A DNA stretch of 22,582 nucleotides, taken from CAZXFA01 sp964640085 (GTDB taxonomy: Bacteria; Actinomycetota; UBA4738; HRBIN12). The translations under genes were made by a program, and so were the position numbers. The DNA lies in assembly GCA_964640085.1 (NCBI GenBank), contig CAZXFA010000033.1, forward strand, positions 1 through 22,582, written 5' to 3'. Below the pieces are notes generated by a model. It was not told the origin of the DNA. It ran no database searches and saw only the letters and a list, made by a program, of their open reading frames with translations. Positions 14,221 through 21,513 of this stretch are shown here, in pieces. Numbering within the stretch: the stretch's first letter is position 1; each line of letters begins with the position of its first letter.

Positions 14221-14736
14221 CTACCAACGCTCGCGGTGCGTAACGTCCTCGATCGTCCGCCGATCCGGTCGCGCGATCGGGCGCAACGGCCGGTCCCCCG
14301 GATGACCGAGCGCGATCAGCATCGCGCACTCGCGATCCTCCGGGAGCCCCAGGATCCGGCGAGCGAGCTCCTGGTCGCCGACGGAGGCGTGGCTGCTCCC
14401 GATGCCGAGATCGGCCGCGGCGAGCATGATCGACATCGTCACCTGGCCGAGGTCGTACCAGAGGGTGTCGCGCTCGTCCCGATCTCCGGTCTGGGGGATC
14501 ACCAGCGCGACGGTCGCGGCCGAGCTGCCGACGTGGACCGCGAACCGCCACGCCCTCGAGAGCTCGCGCAGCCGGTCGCGCTCCGTGACCACCACGAAGT
14601 CCCACGCCTGCTGGTTCATCGAGGAGGGCGTGCGGCGCGCGGCCTCGAGGATCCGGTCCAGAACCTCGACCGGGATCCGCTCGTGCGTGAAGGTGCGAAC
14701 GTTGCGACGGGCCAGGAGCGCGTCCCAGGTCTCCAC
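14221..14736 (-). CDS. Nitroreductase-family flavoprotein
   Basis: A 171-aa FMN-dependent NAD(P)H oxidoreductase-like protein, cytoplasmic and probably dimeric. The N-terminal FMN block is LLARRNVRTFTHERIPVEVLDRILEAARRTPSSMNQQAWDFVVV (residues 7-50), with the Arg pair and the SSMNQQ segment contacting FMN phosphate and ring. TLWYDLGQVTMSIMLAAADLGIGSS (about 90-114) is the central helix, and CAMLIALGHPGDRPLRP ends the core. The substrate is unknown. At 171 aa it is at the short end of the family. GTG start at 14736 with TATCGT 6 nt upstream, 20 bp after the AlkZ-like gene on the same strand. Confidence 0.92.
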   Translation of the reverse strand: METWDALLARRNVRTFTHERIPVEVLDRILEAARRTPSSMNQQAWDFVVVTERDRLRELSRAWRFAVHVGSSAATVALVIPQTGDRDERDTLWYDLGQVTMSIMLAAADLGIGSSHASVGDQELARRILGLPEDRECAMLIALGHPGDRPLRPIARPDRRTIEDVTHRERW

Positions 14737-14742
14737 GAGGAA

Positions 14743-14748
14743 ACGATA
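14743..14748 (-). promoter_or_regulatory. -10 element of the nitroreductase gene
   Basis: Minus-strand TATCGT, 6 nt before the GTG at 14736, inside the 20-bp gap after the AlkZ-like gene. It is the same hexamer and spacing as before the tandem GNAT gene (15970). Confidence 0.55.
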
Positions 14749-14756
14749 GCGGGAGC

Positions 14757-15935
14757 TCAGCCGCCCGACAGCGCGCGCTCGAGCGGAGACCGGAACCGCC
14801 CCCGGATCCGGATCTCGCCGAGCCAGGCTCGCAACCGCTCGCGCTCCGCGTCGATCGCCTTCCGTCGAGCCGTGTCGACGCGCTCCAGCAGCTCGACGCG
14901 GATCTCGCCGTCCTCGAGCTGCCCCCACCCGCCGACCACGCGGCCGTCCACCCAGACCGTCGGCCCGGCGTTGCCGTTCCGATCGAACAGCAGGGAGCCG
15001 TGCTCCCCCAGGAACCAGTCCCGTTCCTTCCAGCCCATGGTCGTCGGATCGAGTCCCGGGAGGAGGGCGACCCATGACGCCGCCCGTCTCACGGGTCGGA
15101 GGTCCTCGGGGAGGACGAACCCGGTGCCCTCCTCGAGCCCGACCTCGACCGCGTCGATCGAGGCGAGCGTCCTGGCCACCAGCCGTGCGGTCCACCCCGT
15201 CCACCACCGAACGTCGGTCGCCGTGGCGGGGCCGAACGCCCGCAGGTACCGACGCAGCACTTCGGCGCACGCCGTGCCGTGGTCGAGCCGCGGGAAGGAC
15301 TCCCCGAGCCAGGTCTCGGTCCTGGCCCACCGGTACTGACCCGAGACCCACGTCCCGAGCGGCTGGGCCCGCAGGATCCTCCCCTCGGAGGCGAGCAGGA
15401 AGAGCACGCGGGTCGAGACGCCCATCGTTCCGCCCCAGGTCTTGCCCTCGCCGAAGCTGATTTTCTCGCCGAGCTCCGGGACGTCCTTCGTCAGCTCCCG
15501 CGCGGTCGCCTCGCCTCGGTCGGCGAGAGCCTCCATCGTCGCCGTCGCCACGCGCTCGAGCCACCGGCCGCCCTTCCCCGCCGGGGCGATCCCCTGCTCC
15601 TCCAGCATGCCGATCAGGCGTCGCCGCTCGGGCGGGGCCAGGGCCTTCGTGCAGGCCTCGTCCACGGCCGCCGCGAGGTCGCGCGGGACGACGAAGAGCG
15701 TTCGTCGCATGCCGAGCAGGCGCACCAGCGAGCGTCGCTCGTACAGCGCGTCCTCGAGGTCGGACGGGGCGAACCCGCGTACCCGGGCTCTGGCCGACAG
15801 GAACACGGTGGTCGGGTCGCTCGAGTGCAGGGCGACGACGCCTACGGTCGCCTCCTCCACCGACCGCGCGGCGTTGGCGAGGTGGTGGCGGACCGCGAGC
15901 CGTGCTCGCCGCTGCTCGATCCCGATCGTCCTCAC
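14757..15935 (-). CDS. AlkZ-type winged-helix DNA-binding protein (HTH_42 family)
   Basis: A 392-aa protein of the family that includes the DNA glycosylases AlkZ and YcaQ, which excise alkylated bases or unhook crosslinks. Visible blocks are ARLAVRHHLANAARSVEEAT (residues 11-30), VVALHSSDPTTVFLSARARVRGF (33-55), LVRLLGMRRTLFVVP (70-84), DVRWWTGWTARLVARTL, and a C-terminal VWVDGRVVGGWGQLEDGEIRVELLERV. The position of the catalytic QxQ/QxD motif in AlkZ/YcaQ reads HSSD here, a variant seen in many actinobacterial paralogues of unproven activity. GTG at 15935 with TAGGTT 8 nt upstream. Divergent from the tandem GNAT gene. Confidence 0.9.
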   Translation of the reverse strand: MRTIGIEQRRARLAVRHHLANAARSVEEATVGVVALHSSDPTTVFLSARARVRGFAPSDLEDALYERRSLVRLLGMRRTLFVVPRDLAAAVDEACTKALAPPERRRLIGMLEEQGIAPAGKGGRWLERVATATMEALADRGEATARELTKDVPELGEKISFGEGKTWGGTMGVSTRVLFLLASEGRILRAQPLGTWVSGQYRWARTETWLGESFPRLDHGTACAEVLRRYLRAFGPATATDVRWWTGWTARLVARTLASIDAVEVGLEEGTGFVLPEDLRPVRRAASWVALLPGLDPTTMGWKERDWFLGEHGSLLFDRNGNAGPTVWVDGRVVGGWGQLEDGEIRVELLERVDTARRKAIDAERERLRAWLGEIRIRGRFRSPLERALSGG

Positions 15936-15943
15936 GGGGCGGG

Positions 15944-15949
15944 AACCTA
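15944..15949 (-). promoter_or_regulatory. -10 element of the AlkZ-like gene
   Basis: Minus-strand TAGGTT, 8 nt before the GTG at 15935. It sits in a 46-bp divergent gap that also holds the -10 of the GNAT gene. Confidence 0.5.
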
Positions 15950-15969
15950 CCGCGGGGTACGAGGTGCCG

Positions 15970-15975
15970 TATCGT
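15970..15975 (+). promoter_or_regulatory. -10 element of the tandem GNAT gene
   Basis: TATCGT, 6 nt before the GTG at 15982. No Shine-Dalgarno, consistent with leaderless translation. Confidence 0.55.
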
Positions 15976-15981
15976 TCGGGC

Positions 15982-16953
15982 GTGCGGGAGAGGGAACAGG
16001 TGCCCGAGGGCTTCACGCTCCGATCCGTGGCCGTCCAGGACGCCGCCGGGATCGCCCAGCTGGTGAACGAGGTCGCCCGAGCCGAGGTCGGGGTGCCGTG
16101 GACGACGCTCGAGGAGACGCGCGACGATCTTCGTTCGCCCGATCGGGAACTGGCACCGGCGGAAGCCCTGCTGGTCGAAGCCGACGGAGCCCTCGCCGGG
16201 TATCTCCAGTTCTGGGTACCGAGCGCACCCGTCACCCAGATCGAGATGCTCGCGTACGTGCGCCCTCGCCACTGGGGTCGTGGGTTGAGCGCGTGGCTGC
16301 TGGAGATCGGCGAAGAACGAGCACGCGAACACGCTCTCGGCGCCGGGGAGGGCGTCGTCCTGCGGGTGGCCCGGTTCGCCGACAACGAGCCGGCCGGACG
16401 GCTCTTCGCCTCGCTCGGGTATCGGTACGTGCGGACGTTCTGGATGATGCGGACCGAGCTCGCCGAGACACCGCCCGCTGCCCGTATCCCCGTGGGGGTC
16501 CGGATCCGGACGTTCGAGCGCGGCCGAGACGAGGTCAGAGTGTACGAGGCGCTCGCCGAGGCGTTCGGCGATCACTGGGGGGACCCGTTCCCGACCTTCC
16601 AGCAGTGGCTGCACGAGGACGTCGAGGGGGAGGGGTCGGAGTTCGACCCCACCCTGTGGTTCCTCGCGGTCGATGGGGAGGAGGTCGTCGGCGCGGCGAG
16701 TTGCCGGGCCACGGCCCCCCGATCCCCGGACACCGCCGAGGTTGGCACCCTCGGGGTCCGACGGGCCTGGCGCGGCCGAGGGGTCGGGCTGGCGCTGCTG
16801 CTCACGGCGTTCGGCGAGTTCCACCGCCGGGGGATCCCCCGGGTGGAGCTCGGCGTCGATGCCGAGAGCCCCACCGGGGCGACCCGACTCTACGAGCGCG
16901 CCGGCATGCGCCCCGTCTACAGCTGGGAGTTCTGGGAGAAGTCGCTCCTCTAG
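15982..16953 (+). CDS. Tandem GNAT-domain N-acetyltransferase
   Basis: A 323-aa protein with two GNAT domains. The N-terminal one (about residues 10-165) has AYVRPRHWGRGLSAWLLEIGEERA and a later ADNEPAGRLFASLGYRYVR. The C-terminal one (about 170-323) has the better acetyl-CoA motif, TLGVRRAWRGRGVGLALLLTAF, and ends with ESPTGATRLYERAGMRPVYSWEFWEKSLL. The first domain lacks the last Gly of the Q/RxxGxG/A motif, so the second is more likely catalytic. Mycothiol synthase MshD is also a tandem GNAT of similar size, but I see no MshD-specific match. The acceptor is unknown. GTG at 15982 chosen from the -10 spacing and domain start. Confidence 0.88.
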   Translation: MREREQVPEGFTLRSVAVQDAAGIAQLVNEVARAEVGVPWTTLEETRDDLRSPDRELAPAEALLVEADGALAGYLQFWVPSAPVTQIEMLAYVRPRHWGRGLSAWLLEIGEERAREHALGAGEGVVLRVARFADNEPAGRLFASLGYRYVRTFWMMRTELAETPPAARIPVGVRIRTFERGRDEVRVYEALAEAFGDHWGDPFPTFQQWLHEDVEGEGSEFDPTLWFLAVDGEEVVGAASCRATAPRSPDTAEVGTLGVRRAWRGRGVGLALLLTAFGEFHRRGIPRVELGVDAESPTGATRLYERAGMRPVYSWEFWEKSLL

Positions 16954-16971
16954 TCGCGGTGCTGCCCCCGG

Positions 16972-16977
16972 TACGCT
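16972..16977 (+). promoter_or_regulatory. -10 element of the TPR-LuxR gene
   Basis: TACGCT, 7 nt before the ATG at 16985, in a 31-bp gap. Suggests a leaderless mRNA independent of the preceding GNAT gene. Confidence 0.52.
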
Positions 16978-16984
16978 TGAGCGG

Positions 16985-18604
16985 ATGAACGAGCTCGAAC
17001 GCGCCCGTGACGCCATCGCGCGCGAGGCGTGGTCGGACGCCCACGGGATCCTGCGATCCTTGGATCCGTCCGAGCTCACCGGTCCGGACTGGGAGGGTCT
17101 CGCGGACGCCGCCTGGTGGCTGTCGGAGCTTGAGGAGTCGATCGCCGCCCGGCAGCGCGCGTACGCGGCGTACGCCGCGGCGTCGGAGGATCGCCGAGCC
17201 GCAGCCATGGCCGCGCGGCTGTGCGTGGAGCACGCCTCGCGCGGCGAGCCCGCGGTGGGCGGCGGCTGGTTGATGCGGGCCCAGCGGCACCTGCGCGAGC
17301 AGCCCGAGTGCATCGAGCAGGGGTTCCTCGCGGTGGTCGAGTCCAACGTGGCTCGGTTCGGCGGGGACCCCGAGGGAGCGGTCACGCTCGCGAGGCGGGC
17401 TACCGAGATCGGGCAGCGCCTGGGGGATCGGGAGCTGACCGCTGTGGCGATCCACCTCGAAGGCCTCGCGCTCATCGCGACGGGTCGCATCGCCGAGGGG
17501 CTGCGCCTGCTGGACGAGGCGATGGTATCGGTGCTGGCGGGCGAGCTCGGCGCCTTCTTCACCGGCGTCGTGTACTGCAACGTGATTGAAGCCTGCCTGC
17601 AGCTCGGCGACATCGGACGGGCGGGCGAGTGGAGCGGGGCCGCCCGTGTCTGGTGCGAGACCATCCCCTCGGAGTCGCCGTACCAGGGCCTGTGCCGGGT
17701 CAACCGCGCCCAGCTCGCGGTCCTCCGCGGCGCTTGGACCGAGGCGGAGGAGGAGGCTTCCCAGGCCTCGGAGGAGATGCTGCGGCTCGACCCGGTGGGC
17801 TCGGGTGCGGCCCGGTACCAGACGGGGGAGGTGCACCGGCGGTCCGGCGACCTGGCCGGCGCGGAGGAGGCCTTCGCCCGGGCCCGGGAGCTCGGGTTCG
17901 ATCCCCAGCCCGGCTCGGCTCTGCTGCGCCTCGCCCGGGGGGACGCGGAAGCGGCCGCGGGAGGGCTCGACGCCGCCCTGGCCTCGGAGCCGGGCAACCC
18001 GTTACGGCGCGCGACGCTCCTGGCCGCCCGGGTGGAGGTCGCGCTGGCCGCGGGAGGTCTCGATGCGGCCAGGAACGCGCTCGATGAGCTGGAGGCGATC
18101 GCGCACCGCGCCCCCACGCGGGTGCTCGCCGCGATGGTCGACTCGGCACGTGGGGAACTCCTGCTGGCCGAGGGGGAGGCGACCGATGCACTGGAGCACC
18201 TGCGACGCTCCTGCACGGGGTGGCGCGAGCTCCGGCTCCCGTACGATCTCGCCCGCGCGCGGGTGGCCTGTGGGCAGGCGCTCCGCGCGGTCGGCGACGA
18301 GGATGCCGCACACGGCGAGCTCCGGGCCGCACTGGCGGAGTTCGAGCGCTTGGGCGCGCGACCGGACGCCCTACGCGTGGCCGGGCTGCTCCGAACCGAG
18401 GGCGCCCTGCCGGGCGGCCTCACCGGCCGCGAGGCGGAGGTCCTCCGATTGGTGGCTGCCGGCCGGTCGAACCGGGAGATTGCCTCGGAGCTCGTGATCA
18501 GTGAGCACACGGTCGCCCGCCACCTGCAGAACATCTTCGCCAAGCTGGACGTTTCGTCCCGCTCCGGCGCGACGGCGTTCGCCTTCGAGCACGGCCTGGC
18601 CTGA
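16985..18604 (+). CDS. TPR-containing LuxR-type transcriptional regulator
   Basis: A 539-aa cytoplasmic regulator. Residues 1-460 are a series of TPR-like helical pairs without a P-loop ATPase, for example RAAAMAARLCVEHASRGEPAVGGGWLMRAQRHL, YCNVIEACLQLGDIGRAGEW and YQTGEVHRRSGDLAGAEEAFARARELG. The C-terminal 65 residues are a LuxR/GerE helix-turn-helix: GLTGREAEVLRLVAAGRSNREIASELVISEHTVARHLQNIFAKLDVSSRS. This is a common actinobacterial family, often encoded beside a flavin monooxygenase as it is here. The TPR part probably senses a ligand or protein partner. ATG at 16985 fits both the domain start and TACGCT 7 nt upstream. Confidence 0.92.
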   Translation: MNELERARDAIAREAWSDAHGILRSLDPSELTGPDWEGLADAAWWLSELEESIAARQRAYAAYAAASEDRRAAAMAARLCVEHASRGEPAVGGGWLMRAQRHLREQPECIEQGFLAVVESNVARFGGDPEGAVTLARRATEIGQRLGDRELTAVAIHLEGLALIATGRIAEGLRLLDEAMVSVLAGELGAFFTGVVYCNVIEACLQLGDIGRAGEWSGAARVWCETIPSESPYQGLCRVNRAQLAVLRGAWTEAEEEASQASEEMLRLDPVGSGAARYQTGEVHRRSGDLAGAEEAFARARELGFDPQPGSALLRLARGDAEAAAGGLDAALASEPGNPLRRATLLAARVEVALAAGGLDAARNALDELEAIAHRAPTRVLAAMVDSARGELLLAEGEATDALEHLRRSCTGWRELRLPYDLARARVACGQALRAVGDEDAAHGELRAALAEFERLGARPDALRVAGLLRTEGALPGGLTGREAEVLRLVAAGRSNREIASELVISEHTVARHLQNIFAKLDVSSRSGATAFAFEHGLA

Positions 18605-18614
18605 AGCCGGCGGC

Positions 18615-18638
18615 GGCATGGTGGGTTCTCACCATGCC
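18615..18638. repeat. 9-bp inverted repeat between the LuxR and monooxygenase genes
   Basis: GGCATGGTG and CACCATGCC separated by GGTTCT, starting 10 bp after the LuxR stop and 93 bp before the monooxygenase start. It may be a hairpin terminator for the regulator or an operator for the monooxygenase promoter. Sequence alone does not decide. Confidence 0.6.
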
Positions 18639-18692
18639 CCGGATCCGCGAGGTTGGTGCGTTCCGGCGATGAGCCGGAGGGCCCCGCGTCCC

Positions 18693-18698
18693 TACGGT
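18693..18698 (+). promoter_or_regulatory. Possible -10 element of the monooxygenase gene
   Basis: TACGGT, 32 nt before the ATG at 18731. It gives a short leader carrying GAGGAGGTG. No clear -35. Confidence 0.4.
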
Positions 18699-18730
18699 GG
18701 GATCCGTCGAACCCGAGGAGGTGCGTCGAG

Positions 18731-19849
18731 ATGGCCGGAGGGACGATGGAACGGTTCGAGACCTTGATCGTCGGCGGGGGGCAGGCGGGTCTGGCGACCG
18801 GCTACCACCTCGCGAGGCGCGGGGTCCCCTTCACGATCCTGGACGCGAACGCGCGCGTCGGCGATTCTTGGCGGAACCGGTGGGACTCGCTCCGCCTGTT
18901 CACGCCGGCCAAGTTCGACGGCCTGCCGGGGATGCGGTTCCCCGCGCCGAACTGGACCTTCCCCACCAAGGACGCGATGGCCGACTACCTGGAAGCCTAC
19001 GCCCAGCGGTTCGGCCTCCCCGTCCGCACCGATGTGAGCGTGAACGGGCTCACCAGGGAGGGCGATCGGTACGTCGTGACCTCCGGCGAGCATCGGTTCG
19101 AGGCGGAACGCGTGATCGTGGCCACGGGGGCCCACCGGACCCCGAAGGTCCCGCCGTTCGCTTTCGAGCTGGACCCGCGCATCGTGCAGCTGCATTCCAG
19201 CGACTACCGGAACCCGAAGCAGCTCGCCGACGGTGGGGTCCTCGTCGTCGGACTCGGCAACTCCGGCGCCGAGATCGGGTTCGAGGTCGCCAAGACCCAT
19301 CCCACGTGGATCTCGGGCAAGCCGTCCGCGCAGGTCCCGTTCCGGCACGGAGCGGCTCCAGGGAGGATCGCGTTCCGGCTGGTGCGGTTCTTCGGAACCC
19401 GTGTGGTGACGAAGGGGACCCCGCTCGGGCGTCGCCGTGGACCGAAGCTCGCCCGCAAGGCCAGCCCGCTGATCCGTGTGAAGGTCCGGGACCTGGAGCG
19501 ACTTGGGGCCGAGATCGTGCCGAGGGTCGAGGGCGTGCGCGACGGGCTCCCGCTCCTTGACGACGGACGGGCGCTCGAGGTGGCGAACGTGATCTGGTGC
19601 ACCGGGTTCCGGCAGGGCTATCCCTGGATCGATCTGCCCGTGTTCGACGAGGAGGGGACGCCGATCCACGATCGCGGGGTCGTTCGGTCCGAGCCGGGCC
19701 TGTACTTCATGGGGCTGGTCTTCCAGTACGCGCTCGCCTCGGACGTGCTCCCGGGCGTCGGGCGCGATGCGGATCACATCGCGGAGGACATCGCCGCCGG
19801 CCGAGCGGCGCGCGTCACGCGCGACGTCGTTCGCGCTGCCAGATCGTGA
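18731..19849 (+). CDS. Flavin-containing monooxygenase-like FAD/NAD(P)-dependent oxidoreductase
   Basis: A 372-aa protein of the single-component flavoprotein monooxygenase type. FAD-binding GGGQAG at residues 15-20 in TLIVGGGQAGLATGYHLARRG. GDSWRNRWDSLRLFTP (44-59) is the typical segment after the first Rossmann fold. HSSDYRNP (155-162) precedes the NADPH Rossmann motif VGLGNSG (173-179), and WCTGFRQGYPWID and PGLYFMGLVFQYALASD close the fold. Substrate unknown. ATG at 18731 with GAGGAGGTG 8 nt upstream; a second ATG at 18746 with GGAGGG only 3 nt away is less likely. Its last 35 bp overlap the convergent GNAT gene. Likely controlled by the upstream LuxR regulator. Confidence 0.92.
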   Translation: MAGGTMERFETLIVGGGQAGLATGYHLARRGVPFTILDANARVGDSWRNRWDSLRLFTPAKFDGLPGMRFPAPNWTFPTKDAMADYLEAYAQRFGLPVRTDVSVNGLTREGDRYVVTSGEHRFEAERVIVATGAHRTPKVPPFAFELDPRIVQLHSSDYRNPKQLADGGVLVVGLGNSGAEIGFEVAKTHPTWISGKPSAQVPFRHGAAPGRIAFRLVRFFGTRVVTKGTPLGRRRGPKLARKASPLIRVKVRDLERLGAEIVPRVEGVRDGLPLLDDGRALEVANVIWCTGFRQGYPWIDLPVFDEEGTPIHDRGVVRSEPGLYFMGLVFQYALASDVLPGVGRDADHIAEDIAAGRAARVTRDVVRAARS

Positions 19850-20585
19850 AGTCGGCGATCGTCCGGTAGCCCATGCGCTCGTACACGGGTCGGCCCATCG
19901 CGCTGGCCTGGAGGGTGGCCGGGAGATCCGGACGGCAGAGCGTGGCCGCCCACGTGAGCGCCTCGCCGTAGCCTCGGCCCCGCGCGTCATGGGCCGTCGC
20001 CACCGCGTAGACGCCGACGAGGCCGTCGCTCAAGTACGCGGTCGCCGTGCTGACCGTTCGGCCGTCGACGCTCCCGAGCCACACCCTGAAGTCCCCGCCC
20101 AGGATGCGGGGTGCGAGCACGGTCGAAGGATCGACCGGTGCCCCGAAGACCTCGCCGATCAGCGTCGCGGCCTCGAGCAGCGCCCGCTCGTCCTTCGCCT
20201 CGACCATCTCGAGCTCCGGTGGCGCGGGCCTCGGCTCGCCGCCGGGCTCGCGGAGCATGCACGGGGCGGATCCTCGCCCGAAGCCATCGCCGGACAGGTC
20301 GGGCGTCTGCCAGATGCTCCAGAGCTGGTATCCGCCTCCGGAGGAGGCGGCGAAGAACGCGTCAACGCGTTCGAGCACGTCGCCGGGTCCATCATCCGTC
20401 AGCGGACGCAGGAGCGTGGCGTTGTTCGGCGGCAGCGCCGCGGGCAGGCCGAGGTCGCCGAGGGACACGTCGTCCCAGAGGTGGGACGGCCGGCCCATGC
20501 GCTCCGCCCACACGCGGTACGCCCCCCCGCAGTTCGCCGCCGAGCGCCGCAGGAGGTCGTCGTGGTCTGACTCGGTGTGCCCCAT
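19815..20585 (-). CDS. GNAT-family N-acetyltransferase
   Basis: A 256-aa protein with an N-terminal region of unknown fold (residues 1-130) and a C-terminal GNAT domain. The acetyl-CoA loop is VGVYAVATAHDARGRGYGEALTWAA, with ARGRGYGEA as the Q/RxxGxG/A motif, followed by LQASAMGRPVYERMGYRTI, a typical GNAT ending. Substrate unknown. The start is uncertain: ATG at 20585 (MGHTESDHDD) gives the more protein-like N-terminus. ATG at 20675 lies 7 nt after the ABM stop with GGAGA upstream and would add 30 Arg/Pro-rich residues. Last gene of the minus-strand SRPBCC-ABM-GNAT cluster. Confidence 0.85.
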   Translation of the reverse strand: MGHTESDHDDLLRRSAANCGGAYRVWAERMGRPSHLWDDVSLGDLGLPAALPPNNATLLRPLTDDGPGDVLERVDAFFAASSGGGYQLWSIWQTPDLSGDGFGRGSAPCMLREPGGEPRPAPPELEMVEAKDERALLEAATLIGEVFGAPVDPSTVLAPRILGGDFRVWLGSVDGRTVSTATAYLSDGLVGVYAVATAHDARGRGYGEALTWAATLCRPDLPATLQASAMGRPVYERMGYRTIADFTIWQRERRRA

Positions 20586-20682
20586 CGATGCTCTCACCGG
20601 CCGCTCCGTTGGTGGGATGTCGTGGGATGATGCCCCATCCCGAGGCCCGACGCATCCGCGACGGGCGAGCTCCATGTGCTCG

Positions 20683-20988
20683 TCATCTCCGGGGGTCCTG
20701 TTCCACGCACTCCCAGCGCTCGAAGGTGGGGCCCTCCTCGCACCGCGGGTAGAGCACGTCGGTGAACGTCTTCACCGCGTCGCTCGATGCGTGCGCCCGC
20801 TCGGCCTCCGCGTCGACGAACGACATCAGGTGCAGGAACTCGGTGGGGCGGTCGAGCGAGCGCCAGGACTCGTAGCGGGACGTGCCGGGCTCGGTCCGGG
20901 TGTGGGCGACGAAGGTTCGGATCGCCTCGAGGGCGGCGTCGAGCTCGTCCTCTTCGACACGGAACCTGGCGGTACCGTGGATCGTCAT
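20683..20988 (-). CDS. Antibiotic biosynthesis monooxygenase (ABM) fold protein
   Basis: A 101-aa dimeric ferredoxin-like alpha/beta protein. The pattern is strand (TIHGTARFRV), helix (LDAALEAIRTFVAHTRTEPG), strands (TSRYESWRSLDRPTEFLHLMSFVD), helix (AEAERAHASSDAVKTFTDVLYP), and a final strand. The EPGTSRYES and FLHLMSF segments are typical of ABM/YgiN-type proteins, which range from quinol monooxygenases to structural relatives. The ATG at 20988 has GAGAGG 6 nt upstream and overlaps the stop of the SRPBCC gene by 4 bp (ATGA), so the two are coupled. Confidence 0.87.
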   Translation of the reverse strand: MTIHGTARFRVEEDELDAALEAIRTFVAHTRTEPGTSRYESWRSLDRPTEFLHLMSFVDAEAERAHASSDAVKTFTDVLYPRCEEGPTFERWECVEQDPRR

Positions 20989-21430
20989 CGCGCGCCTCTC
21001 TCAAGCAGCCCTCGGAGCCGGTCGAGGTCGCCCTGCACCGAGCCCCGGACCCGCCGCGCGAGGAGCGGTCCGGCGATCCGGTACAGGGCGCTCGGGTCGC
21101 CCTGCACCCGCACGCTCGTCCGGGTCCCGCCCCCCTCGTCCTCGAACGCGTAGGTCACGGTCATTGGGAACGGGCTCTTCACCGAGCGCATCTCGAGCAG
21201 CGCTCCGGGCTCGAGGCGCGTGACGTCGTTCACGTACTCGATGCGCTTGCCCAGGAACGAGGCAACCCGTCGAACCCGCGAACCGACGGCGATCGGCGGT
21301 TCGCCCAGGAGCTCCGAGTCGGAGATCCCTCCGATCCAGATTGGATCGTTCCGGTGGTCGATCACGTACCGGGCGACCTCGTCGGCGGAGCGGCGATGGA
21401 GGTTGCAGCGGTCACGTCGATCGCGCTCAT
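20985..21430 (-). pseudogene. SRPBCC-family protein gene broken by a single-base frameshift
   Basis: The intact open part (20985-21365, 126 aa) reads IDHRNDPIWIGGISDSELLG, then MTVTYAFEDEGGGTRTSVRVQGD, a START/polyketide-cyclase-like fold that binds hydrophobic ligands. The normal N-terminus is present but in another frame: ATG at 21430 gives MSAIDVTAATSIAAP, and after loss of one G near 21385 the reading continues as ADEVARYVIDHRNDP. Joining the two with one added base restores the classic SIAAPADEV start and a protein of about 148 aa. It may be a true mutation, an assembly error, or a gene that now uses the GTG at 21365. The stop overlaps the ABM start. Confidence 0.8.
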
Positions 21431-21446
21431 CGGAGCACCACTTGTC

Positions 21447-21470
21447 TCATTCAACGAGAAGGTTGAATGA
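21447..21470. promoter_or_regulatory. 9-6-9 palindrome, probable repressor operator
   Basis: TCATTCAAC and GTTGAATGA separated by GAGAAG. It is 16 bp upstream of the SRPBCC start (minus strand), and TATCAT (21467-21472) overlapping its edge could be that gene's -10. The half-sites are of the kind bound by dimeric TetR/ArsR-type regulators. No such regulator gene lies beside it. Confidence 0.68.
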
Positions 21471-21513
21471 TATCAGGAGGCGCGATGGCTCGACAGCGGG
21501 TGCGATCGGCCGG

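Noticed and set aside
15982..16953. Naming the tandem GNAT as mycothiol synthase MshD
   Set aside because: Size and tandem layout fit, but no MshD-specific motif is visible and no other mycothiol gene is nearby apart from ino1 at the far end.
14221..18543. Minus-strand open frame of about 1440 codons
   Set aside because: Only its last 171 codons (nitroreductase) are protein-like. The rest is antisense or out of frame to the AlkZ-like, GNAT and LuxR genes; GC-rich DNA has few stops.
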